Of a stretch of DNA of 8,088 nucleotides, positions 1 through 6,228 are shown one piece after another. The translations under genes and the position numbers were made by a program. Under the pieces are notes generated by a model. That model was given only the letters and a program-made list of their open reading frames with translations, searched no databases and was not told the DNA's origin. Origin of the DNA: Lachnospiraceae bacterium (GTDB lineage Bacteria; Bacillota; Clostridia; Lachnospirales; Lachnospiraceae); assembly GCA_024695225.1 (NCBI GenBank), contig JAILIO010000029.1, positions 1 to 8,088 on the forward strand, read 5' to 3'. The stretch's first letter is position 1. Every line of letters begins with the position of its first letter.

Positions 1-12
1 CGCCCTTTTTTT
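1..12 (+). terminator. Possible tail of an upstream intrinsic terminator
   Basis: The window opens with CGCCC followed directly by seven T residues. A GC-rich run ending in a T-tract is what the 3' half of a rho-independent terminator looks like. The matching 5' arm (GGGCG or similar) would lie before the window, so this cannot be confirmed here. It would belong to an upstream gene on the + strand. Confidence 0.22.
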
Positions 13-40
13 GATGTGAGCAGAGAAAACATGATAAAAT

Positions 41-84
41 AAAAAGGCTTGCGGGAGCGAAGCGGACGCAAGGCTTCCTTTTTT
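41..84 (+). terminator. Intrinsic terminator-like hairpin with T-tract
   Basis: CTTGCG (48-53) pairs with CGCAAG (67-72) around a 13-nt loop that can pair weakly within itself. Pairing can continue outward either as AAG/CTT past a G-G mismatch, or as AAAAAGG (41-47) with CCTTTTT (77-83) past a 4-nt bulge. The 3' side ends in T6 (79-84), as in a rho-independent terminator. The complementary A-run at 41-45 means it could also act on the minus strand. No gene that it ends is visible in the window, so it would serve something further upstream. Confidence 0.5.
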
Positions 85-335
85 ACAGGGACAGCGGGTA
101 AACTCAGGCTTCGTGAAAGAACCCTGCCCATTTCCGCTGTGGGATTGTGTCGGGGCAAGGTTTAGAGTATAGTAATGTCAGTTTACTATGCGTTTTAAGC
201 CTGTGGAGACTCAGGTTCAGTCCGCGTGGAAAAACATGTGTGGTTGACCGCCACAGGATGTTTGAAAGATCGATACATGGCAGAGAATGCTTGAAACAAG
301 CAGTATCTGAAATGAATTGAATATATATATGACAG
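85..335 (+). other. Gene-free leader upstream of mutS2
   Basis: About 250 nt with no supportable gene on either strand; the minus-strand open frames that cross it continue antisense into mutS2 and have no family signature. It contains several complementary segments: ACAGCGG (91-97) with CCGCTGT (134-140), CAGGG (86-90) with CCCTG (122-126), CAGGCTT (105-111) with AAGCCTG (197-203), and TGTGG (239-243) with CCACA (251-255). These could fold a structured 5' leader, but I do not recognise a known RNA family. There is no T-box core, tRNA T-arm or clear riboswitch motif. Short chance complementarity is a real alternative. Confidence 0.4.
145..189 (+). promoter_or_regulatory. Candidate promoter with overlapping dyad
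   Basis: TTGTGT (145-150) and TATAGT (168-173) are separated by 17 nt. The -10 matches the sigma-A consensus at 5 of 6 positions; the -35 matches only its first three. A perfect inverted repeat, ATAGTAA (169-175) and TTACTAT (183-189) with a 7-nt spacer, overlaps the -10 and the expected start point. That is a typical position for a repressor operator, although it could instead be an RNA hairpin. If real, it would drive mutS2 with a leader of about 155 nt. The weak -35 keeps confidence low. Confidence 0.32.
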
Positions 336-2495
336 ATGAACGAAAAAGTACTGAAAACACTTGAATATGACAGAGTGATCGAAGATCTCTGCGCCCATGC
401 GGATTCCCTGCCGGGGAAGGCGCTGTGCAGGGTTCTTCTGCCCATGGACGAAAAGTTCCCCATAGAGAGAGCGCAAAGGGAGACTGCGGACGCTGTGACC
501 AGGATATTCAATCAGGGCAGTGTTTCATTTTCCGGCTGCGTGGATCTGAGAGAAATGATAGCAAGGCTGTCTGCGGAAGCTTCCCTTTCCGCAGAAGAGT
601 TGCTGACAGTGTGCGGCATGCTCGACAGGGCAATGACACTGAAGGAATGGTCCCGGAATGTGCAGGATGATGCGCTGACCCCTTATTTTGAAGGGCTTTG
701 GCCCCTCAGAGAGATTGCAAAGGAGATCAGGCGCTGCATAGAGGCTGACGGCGGCATAAAAGACGATGCCTCATCCGAACTCAAGGCCATCAGGAGAGAA
801 CTGAAAAACTCCTATGAAAGGGTCAGGACCGCCCTGTCCCGGTTTCTCACCGGCAGAGAGCGGGAATATCTGATGGAACCTGTGATCACCCAGAGAGGCA
901 TGAGGTACTGCGTTCCGGTAAAGAGCGAATACAAATCCCGGGTGCCCGGAATGGTGCACGATCAGAGCGCATCCGGGTCCACATTTTTCATAGAACCTGC
1001 ATCGGTGGTGGATATAAACAATTCCATAAGCGTGCTGAAGCTGAAGGAGCGGGATGAGATCGAGAGGATACTCTCAGACCTTTCCTACAGGCTCTCCGAC
1101 CATACGGCTGAGCTTTCTGCGGACCAGGAACTGATGGCGAAGCTGGATATGACTTTTGCCAAGGCAAGGCTCGCCCTGGATGAGAACGCCATGAGACCTG
1201 CCATAACAGAGGACCGGGTGATAAGGCTGAGACGGGCCAGACATCCTCTGCTGGACCCACAGAAGGCGGTCCCCATAGATGTCACCCTGGGTGACGAGTG
1301 GGACATGCTGGTGGTGACCGGTCCCAACACCGGCGGAAAGACGGTGTCCCTGAAAACCGTGGGTTTATTGACCCTTATGGCCCAGGCCGGCCTCCATATC
1401 CCGGCCTCCGGGGGTTCCCAGATATCAGTTTTTAAGGAAGTATATGCGGACATAGGAGATGAGCAGAGCATAGCCCAGAATCTGTCCACATTTTCCGGCC
1501 ATATGACCAATATCGTGAGCATACTGAAGTCTTCTGACATAGACAGTCTCTGCCTTTTCGACGAGCCCGGGGCCGGGACGGATCCGGAAGAGGGGGCAGC
1601 CCTTGCCATGGCTCTGTTGGACAATTTCCATCTGAGACGGGTGAGGACAATGGTGACCACCCATTTTTCCGAGCTGAAGATATATGCCCTGAAGACAAAA
1701 GGGATAATGAACGCTTCCTGCGAATTTGACGTGGCTTCCCTTCGCCCCACATACCGCCTGCTCACAGGCGTCCCCGGGAAGAGCAATGCCTTTGCCATAT
1801 CAGGCAGGCTGGGTCTTCCGGATTACATCCTCAGGGAAGCGGTGAAGAAGATGGACGAGGATGAGCGGGGCTTTGAAAATGTGGTGTCAGAGCTGGAGGG
1901 CATGAGAAAGGAGCTGGAGCGGGAGAGAGAGGAATTCGCCCGGGAGAAGGCTGCTTTTGAAAAGGAGAGACAGAACCGGAAGGGCCCTAAAAAGGAACAG
2001 GAAACAAAACAGACAAAGGCGCCTCCCCACAAGCTGATGAAGCCGGAAGAAGCCATACCGGGAACGCCTGTCAAGGTGTATGGATCATCCCTTAAGGGAG
2101 TCGTGTCGAAAGCTCCCGACAGATCCGGACATCTGACTATCAGGTGCGGCCTTATGACGGTGGATGTGGAACTCAAGGATCTGGTGCCGGACAGGAGCGA
2201 GTCCGGGGGCAGGAGAAACAGGTTGTCCGCCATAAGAAAAGACAAGGTCATGAGTGTATCCTCGGAGATAAACCTGACCGGCATGAATTCGGACGACGCC
2301 CTGGCTGCCCTGTCCAAGTATATAGATGACTGTGTCCTTGCAAATTTAAGTCCTGTCCGGGTCATACACGGTAAGGGAAACGGGATCTTAAGGGATGCGG
2401 TCAGGGACTACCTCAAGAAAAATAAGAGCGTTAAAAGCTGTTCGGAAGCCGGTTATGGCGAAGGGGATGCAGGTGTCACCATAGTGAGGCTTTGA
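336..2495 (+). CDS. mutS2: MutS2 family ATPase/Smr-domain protein
   Basis: MutS2 is a cytosolic MutS-like ATPase with a C-terminal Smr domain. The family has been linked to suppressing homologous recombination and, in Bacillus, to recognising or splitting collided ribosomes; it is not a mismatch-repair MutS. The start fits the family N-terminus (MNEKVLKTLEYDRVIEDL), although no clear Shine-Dalgarno precedes it. Order of parts: core and clamp region (about 1-310), Walker A GPNTGGKT (329-336), Walker B LCLFDEP with D409/E410, the TTHFSELK switch (H443), a coiled coil (about 512-550), a Lys/Gln-rich stretch, a KOW-like segment (about 573-610) and Smr (about 640-719) with HGKGNG (678-683). At 719 residues it is shorter than the usual ~780, mainly because the coiled-coil linker is short. 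The Smr LDLR motif is replaced by INLT (645-648). It lies 65 nt upstream of the response regulator and may share a transcript with it. Confidence 0.96.
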   Translation: MNEKVLKTLEYDRVIEDLCAHADSLPGKALCRVLLPMDEKFPIERAQRETADAVTRIFNQGSVSFSGCVDLREMIARLSAEASLSAEELLTVCGMLDRAMTLKEWSRNVQDDALTPYFEGLWPLREIAKEIRRCIEADGGIKDDASSELKAIRRELKNSYERVRTALSRFLTGREREYLMEPVITQRGMRYCVPVKSEYKSRVPGMVHDQSASGSTFFIEPASVVDINNSISVLKLKERDEIERILSDLSYRLSDHTAELSADQELMAKLDMTFAKARLALDENAMRPAITEDRVIRLRRARHPLLDPQKAVPIDVTLGDEWDMLVVTGPNTGGKTVSLKTVGLLTLMAQAGLHIPASGGSQISVFKEVYADIGDEQSIAQNLSTFSGHMTNIVSILKSSDIDSLCLFDEPGAGTDPEEGAALAMALLDNFHLRRVRTMVTTHFSELKIYALKTKGIMNASCEFDVASLRPTYRLLTGVPGKSNAFAISGRLGLPDYILREAVKKMDEDERGFENVVSELEGMRKELEREREEFAREKAAFEKERQNRKGPKKEQETKQTKAPPHKLMKPEEAIPGTPVKVYGSSLKGVVSKAPDRSGHLTIRCGLMTVDVELKDLVPDRSESGGRRNRLSAIRKDKVMSVSSEINLTGMNSDDALAALSKYIDDCVLANLSPVRVIHGKGNGILRDAVRDYLKKNKSVKSCSEAGYGEGDAGVTIVRL

Positions 2496-2546
2496 TATCC
2501 AGCGACGTGATCATTTACGTTGGAGATTTATGGAGAGATGAAGAGG

Positions 2547-2551
2547 GGAGG
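2547..2551 (+). promoter_or_regulatory. Shine-Dalgarno GGAGG deciding the regulator start
   Basis: GGAGG lies inside a purine run (AGAGGGGAGGG) and sits 9 nt before GTG at 2561. It abuts the other in-frame GTG at 2552, which is too close for initiation. This favours 2561 over 2552 and over the in-frame TTG at 2492 that overlaps the mutS2 stop. Confidence 0.8.
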
Positions 2552-2560
2552 GTGAATACT

Positions 2561-3262
2561 GTGGCAAAGCAGAAGATACTGATCGTGGATGATGATGAAA
2601 ATATAGCAGATCTGATCTCGCTCTATATGACCAAGGAATGCTTTGAGGTCAAGACTGCCGGGGATGGAGAGGCAGCCATCGCGGAACTGAAGAGGTTTTC
2701 TCCGGATCTGATGGTGCTGGATGTGATGCTGCCGGGGATCGACGGGTACGAGGTGCTCAGAAGGGTCCGCCGGGACTCTCCGATCCCCATCATAATGCTC
2801 TCTGCCAAGGGCGAGATCTTTGACAAGGTGCTGGGGCTTGAGCTGGGGGCTGACGACTACATGGAAAAGCCCTTCGATTCCAAGGAACTTGTGGCCAGAG
2901 TGAAGGCGCTGCTCAGAAGGTCCGGTATGAACAGGCCGGAGCCGGAAGATGACGATGTAAAGAAGGTGTCCTACCCCGATCTGGAGATTAATATGACCAA
3001 TTATTCGGTGTCATTTATGGGCAGGAACATAGACATGCCGCCAAAGGAGATAGAACTTCTGTATTTCCTGGCGTCAAACCCCAACCGGGTGTATTCCAGG
3101 GAACAGCTTTTGGACAGCATCTGGGGATATGAGTTCGGCGGCGACACAAGGACTGTGGACGTGCATATAAAGAGGATCAGGGAGAAGATAAGCGAGGGCA
3201 ATGACAAATGGAGGATTGCGACCATTTGGGGTGTGGGATATAAATTTGAGACCATGGACTGA
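2561..3262 (+). CDS. OmpR/PhoB-family response regulator
   Basis: A DNA-binding response regulator of 233 residues, the usual length for the class. The receiver domain (about 5-118) has the acidic cluster D10-D11-D12, the phosphoacceptor D54 in MVLDVMLPG, the switch S81 in MLSAKGE and the conserved K103 in YMEKPF. The C-terminal winged helix (about 135-232) carries PPKEIELLYFLASNPNRVYS and the recognition-helix region RTVDVHIKRIREKI, ending in the GVGYKF wing. It should be phosphorylated by the kinase encoded next, whose ATG overlaps its stop codon (ATGA). The GTG start is chosen from GGAGG 9 nt upstream; starting at TTG 2492 would add 23 residues unlike any receiver N-terminus. Its overall form resembles WalR/PhoP-type regulators, but target genes cannot be read from the window. 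It may autoregulate this cluster. Confidence 0.95.
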   Translation: MAKQKILIVDDDENIADLISLYMTKECFEVKTAGDGEAAIAELKRFSPDLMVLDVMLPGIDGYEVLRRVRRDSPIPIIMLSAKGEIFDKVLGLELGADDYMEKPFDSKELVARVKALLRRSGMNRPEPEDDDVKKVSYPDLEINMTNYSVSFMGRNIDMPPKEIELLYFLASNPNRVYSREQLLDSIWGYEFGGDTRTVDVHIKRIREKISEGNDKWRIATIWGVGYKFETMD

Positions 3263-4695
3263 TGAATAAGACGCTTTATCTGAAGTTCATACTGGCTTAT
3301 GCGATCTTTGGCGTGTTCGCCTTCATGTTTACCTCGGTGTTCATACAGAGGCTCACGGAGAAGCATGTGTATGCGGAAAAGGCGGAAAGCCTGGAGCGGG
3401 AGGCAACCCTCATCGCCAATGATTACGCTTCGGGGCTTTATTCCAACGAGACCTCTCTTTCGACGGTGAAAAGGCAGCTGGATGCGGTCCAGACCTATCT
3501 GGATGCGGTGATATGGATAGTAAATCCCTCAGGGCTCATAGTCCTTGATTCCTCATCCCCTGTGGATGTGGAGAATCCCAGGTACGTTGTGGGGTTTGAC
3601 CCCTCCATAACAGCGGCCACCGGCACGGGATATTCCGTAGGGAAATTTTTCAACAGTTTTGCGGATGACAGGCTGTCTGTGCTGACTCCCATCACAAACG
3701 GGTACTCGGTGAGGGGATATGTCATCGTGCATTATCCGGTGTCCGGTCTGAATGAGAGCATAGGGGCTCTTATGGAGATAGGATATGTCCAGCTTTTGAT
3801 GATATTTCTGCTGTCTCTGATAGTCCTTATTTTCTTTACGGAGATAGTTTATTTGCCCCTGAAGAAGATCACGAAGGCTACGGAAAGATATGCCGCCGGG
3901 GACATGCATTACGAACTGAGCGTGGAGAGCAATGATGAGATGGGGTATCTGGCCGCGTCCCTGTCCTATATGGCCGGAGAGATAGCCAGGACAGAGGACG
4001 ATCAGAAGAAATTTATCGCCAATGTCTCACATGATTTCAGGTCCCCCCTGACTTCCATAAAGGGGTACCTGGAAGCCATGATCGACGGCACCATCCCGCC
4101 GGAAGCCCATGATAAATACCTGAAGATAGTGCTTTCGGAGACGGACAGGCTACGGGGGCTGACAAACAGCCTGCTGGAACTGAACAACCTGGAGACCGGC
4201 GGAATGCTTTTGAACATCTCCGACTTTGATATAAATACGGTCATCAGGAGTGTGGCGGAGACCTTCGGAGGCAGGTGCAGGGAGAAGGGTCTGGTGCTGG
4301 ACCTGGTGCTCACCGGGGAAGATCTGAACGTGAAAGCTGACCGGGGCAAGATACAGCAGGTCCTGTACAACCTTACGGACAATGCCATCAAATTCAGCAA
4401 TCAGGGCGGGACCATAAAGATTGAGACCACAGTCAAGGGCAGAAAAGTGTTTTCCAGCGTGAAGGACAGCGGCATCGGGATCCCCGCCAAGGATATCAAT
4501 CAGATCTGGGAGCGGTTCTACAAAACGGATCTGTCCAGGGGAAAGGACAAGAAGGGAACGGGCCTGGGCCTTTCCATCACAAGGGAGATAATAAAGGCCC
4601 ATAACGAAAATATAAATGTCATATCCACAGAAGGGGTGGGGACAGAGTTTGTATTTTCCCTCCCTCTTTCCGAGGAACAGAGCGATGATGAATGA
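3262..4695 (+). CDS. Membrane sensor histidine kinase (HAMP-HisKA-HATPase)
   Basis: A 477-residue class I sensor kinase. TM1 lies at about 5-27, an extracytoplasmic region of about 140 residues at 30-172, TM2 at about 174-196 and HAMP at about 197-250. The H-box is FIANVSHDFRSPLTSIKGY with phosphoacceptor H257. The catalytic domain has the N-box (N374 in LYNLTDNAIKFS), G1 box DSGIGIP (D402), F-box IWERFYK and G2 box GTGLGLS (432-438). All motifs needed for autophosphorylation are present. The outer segment includes AVIWIVNPSGLIVLDSS and later GYVIVHYP, which looks like a PAS/PDC (Cache-like) sensor fold; the ligand is unknown. The start overlaps the regulator stop as ATGA with no strong Shine-Dalgarno, implying translational coupling. 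The stop overlaps the HtrA-like gene by 11 nt, so the three are almost certainly made together. Confidence 0.95.
   Translation: MNKTLYLKFILAYAIFGVFAFMFTSVFIQRLTEKHVYAEKAESLEREATLIANDYASGLYSNETSLSTVKRQLDAVQTYLDAVIWIVNPSGLIVLDSSSPVDVENPRYVVGFDPSITAATGTGYSVGKFFNSFADDRLSVLTPITNGYSVRGYVIVHYPVSGLNESIGALMEIGYVQLLMIFLLSLIVLIFFTEIVYLPLKKITKATERYAAGDMHYELSVESNDEMGYLAASLSYMAGEIARTEDDQKKFIANVSHDFRSPLTSIKGYLEAMIDGTIPPEAHDKYLKIVLSETDRLRGLTNSLLELNNLETGGMLLNISDFDINTVIRSVAETFGGRCREKGLVLDLVLTGEDLNVKADRGKIQQVLYNLTDNAIKFSNQGGTIKIETTVKGRKVFSSVKDSGIGIPAKDINQIWERFYKTDLSRGKDKKGTGLGLSITREIIKAHNENINVISTEGVGTEFVFSLPLSEEQSDDE
4672..4676 (+). promoter_or_regulatory. Shine-Dalgarno GAGGA deciding the HtrA-like start
   Basis: GAGGA inside the 3' end of the kinase gene lies 8 nt before ATG 4685 and 11 nt before ATG 4688. 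It supports 4685 and rejects the 23-residue upstream extension beginning at 4616, which lies wholly inside the kinase gene. Confidence 0.7.
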
Positions 4696-6055
4696 TGACA
4701 AAAAGGAAAATTTAAAGGCCGAGGCCTCCGGGTCTGCTGTTAACGAAAGCTATGAAAATGTTATCAGGGAGACCATAAAACAAAGGCCTGTGGACAAAAG
4801 GAAGGTCCTGAGACGAACGCTTATGACGGTGCTCCTGGCGCTGCTGTTCGGCGCGGTGGCGAGCCTGACCTTTTTCTTTCTGGAGCCTGTCATAGACAGA
4901 AACATCTCCCCGGAAAATGAGAACGCCATGACTCAGATCACTCTTCCCGAGGCGGCCACAGATGAAGAGATCACGCCGGACAAGATGTATGAAGACGACG
5001 AGGAATTAAGGGAAGCCTCCGTGGTCAGCAAGGATACGGATATACAGAGCGCCGTGGACCAGGCGGTCAAAGAGATGACGGTGGGCAGTGAGGAATACAA
5101 GCAGATGTATTCATCCCTCCGGGTCCTGAGCAATGAGGCAAAGAAAAGCGTTGTAACTGTCACTTCCGTCAACAGAAATGTGGACTGGCTGAACAATACG
5201 GTTGAGAGCGAGAACACCGCAGAGGGAGTGATAGTTGCGGAGACGGATATCCGGCTGATCGTTGCCGTGACAGGGGTATATCTTTCGGATGCCGAAGGGA
5301 TCAATGTGACCCTGGCAAGCGGTGAAAGCGTGGATGCAGAACTTTTGGGAGTGGACGACAATACGGGCATATCGGTTCTTGCGGTGCGAAAGAGCGCCCT
5401 TTCCGAAAAGACACTGAACACCGTGAAGGAAGCGGTGCTCGTATCCACGGATACCTCAAGTGTTGCCGGAAGGCCTGTGATAGCCATCGGAAGCCTTACG
5501 GGAGAGCCGGGGGCCGTGGATTACGGGATCATTTCCTCCGCATCCAGGATCCTGGATATGCCCGATTCCTGGTACAGGTTTTTCCTGACAGATATGAACG
5601 GCAGTTCAAGTTCAAACGGTGTCCTTTTCGATCTGAACGGGAGCGTTATCGGCTTCATCAAAAGCGATGACAATGCGGCCAGCGATCCCGGGGTGATCAC
5701 GGCCATTTCTTCTGCCGGTGTGAAGGGCCTTATCAACAAGATGTCCAACCGGGAAGAGCGGGCGGTCCTGGGCATACATGCAATAGATGTGCCTGAAAGC
5801 GCCATCGAAGAGGATGATGTTCCCGGAGGCGTCGCCATCACCCAGGTGGAAGTGGGGTCTCCCGCCATGGACGCGGGACTCAGGAGCGGAGACATCATTA
5901 CCTCTGCAAAGGGCACAGCCGTAAATAATTACCAGAAGTTTTTGGAGCTGTTAGACAGCGCTCATCCCGGTGATATCATGGTGATCAGCGGGAAACGTCC
6001 GGGAAATGAAGGCTACGAGGATATGAGGGCGGAAGTGCTCCTGGGCGGAGGGTGA
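4685..6055 (+). CDS. HtrA-like S1C/PDZ membrane pseudoprotease
   Basis: A 456-residue protein with HtrA/DegP architecture: charged cytoplasmic N-terminus (1-44), one transmembrane anchor (about 45-66), an acidic linker (about 80-150), a trypsin-like S1C domain (about 150-360) and a C-terminal PDZ domain (about 380-456; GGVAITQVEVGSPAMDAGL, SGDII). The protease and PDZ domains should lie outside the membrane. The fold is recognisable from GVIVAETDIRLIVAV, INVTLASGESVDAELLGVD and LFDLNGSVIGF, but the catalytic triad is not intact. The His position of TNxHVV aligns with V198/G197, and the S1C domain contains no histidine. The Asp of TDLAVLK aligns with G228. GNSGGPL has become SSSSNGVLF, where S310 may be the old nucleophile but the oxyanion-loop Gly is Asn. 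It is therefore probably inactive as a protease. It overlaps the kinase gene, recalling WalRK-HtrC and CssRS-HtrA. Peptide binding, scaffolding or kinase control are possible roles. Confidence 0.88.
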   Translation: MMNDDKKENLKAEASGSAVNESYENVIRETIKQRPVDKRKVLRRTLMTVLLALLFGAVASLTFFFLEPVIDRNISPENENAMTQITLPEAATDEEITPDKMYEDDEELREASVVSKDTDIQSAVDQAVKEMTVGSEEYKQMYSSLRVLSNEAKKSVVTVTSVNRNVDWLNNTVESENTAEGVIVAETDIRLIVAVTGVYLSDAEGINVTLASGESVDAELLGVDDNTGISVLAVRKSALSEKTLNTVKEAVLVSTDTSSVAGRPVIAIGSLTGEPGAVDYGIISSASRILDMPDSWYRFFLTDMNGSSSSNGVLFDLNGSVIGFIKSDDNAASDPGVITAISSAGVKGLINKMSNREERAVLGIHAIDVPESAIEEDDVPGGVAITQVEVGSPAMDAGLRSGDIITSAKGTAVNNYQKFLELLDSAHPGDIMVISGKRPGNEGYEDMRAEVLLGGG

Positions 6056-6063
6056 AGTATCAG

Positions 6064-6101
6064 GGCATGTAATTATTTGCCGTGAATAAAAGCAATACCG
6101 G
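6064..6101. repeat. Duplicated intergenic element, copy 1
   Basis: Begins GGCATGTAATTATTTGCC and is followed by G-TGAATAAAAGCAATACCGG. It is a diverged direct repeat of the element at 6141-6177, 77 bp downstream; TAATTATTTGCCG is identical in both, and two short deletions and a few substitutions separate the rest. The first 18 bases are an imperfect palindrome (14 of 18 positions symmetric). Function is unknown; an operator or RNA element in the yhaM upstream region is plausible. Confidence 0.6.
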
Positions 6102-6140
6102 GGCATACGGGCATTTGATGGCAATGAAAAGAAATGCTGT

Positions 6141-6177
6141 GGCATATAATTATTTGCCGCTGAAAGAACAATAACGG
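6141..6177. repeat. Duplicated intergenic element, copy 2
   Basis: Begins GGCATATAATTATTTGCC, an 18-bp near-palindrome centred on AATT with 16 of 18 positions symmetric, then continues GCTGAAAGAACAATAACGG. It matches copy 1 along its length. It also contains a perfect TATAAT (6145-6150), which could be a promoter -10 for yhaM, but no acceptable -35 lies 16-18 nt upstream and there is no extended -10 TG. A dimeric DNA-binding protein site is the simplest reading. Confidence 0.6.
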
Positions 6178-6189
6178 AGAAAAGATCAT

Positions 6190-6228
6190 ATGAAAAGGAT
6201 TCATGGTAAAAGCGAGGAGTTGATATGA
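6190..6228 (+). CDS. 12-codon mini-ORF overlapping the yhaM start
   Basis: ATG at 6190 opens a 12-residue frame, MKRIHGKSEELI, whose TGA stop (6226-6228) overlaps the yhaM ATG (6225-6227) as ATGA. It has its own Shine-Dalgarno-like GGAGA (6176-6180) with 9-nt spacing. Its seventh to tenth codons (AAA AGC GAG GAG) contain the yhaM Shine-Dalgarno. A ribosome finishing this frame would stop on the yhaM start, so it may act as a leader peptide or coupling device. It is too short to judge by composition and could be chance. Confidence 0.35.
   Translation: MKRIHGKSEELI

Noticed and set aside
237..256. T-box or tRNA-like element around GGTTGACCGCC / GGTTCAGTCC
   Set aside because: No T-box consensus core or antiterminator is present, and the putative T-arm flanks are not complementary.
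104..511. Minus-strand open frames covering the mutS2 leader and 5' end (104-511, 195-476)
   Set aside because: They run antisense into mutS2, have no family signature and no supporting ribosome site.
1085..1798. Long minus-strand open frame (237 codons) antisense to mutS2
   Set aside because: It lies fully opposite a strongly conserved MutS2 ATPase region, is Ser/Arg-rich with no recognisable motif, and is explained by codon usage of the real gene.
2492..2560. N-terminal extension of the response regulator from TTG 2492
   Set aside because: The 23 added residues do not resemble a receiver N-terminus, the TTG overlaps the mutS2 stop without a ribosome site, and GGAGG is ideally spaced for GTG 2561.
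4616..4684. Upstream start for the HtrA-like protein inside the kinase gene
   Set aside because: It would overlap the kinase G2-box end by about 80 nt, has no clear ribosome site, and GAGGA is well placed for ATG 4685.
6145..6150. TATAAT as a standard promoter for yhaM
   Set aside because: The hexamer is perfect, but there is no -35-like sequence at 16-18 nt (TTGATG lies 24 nt away) and no extended -10, so I do not call it as a promoter on its own.
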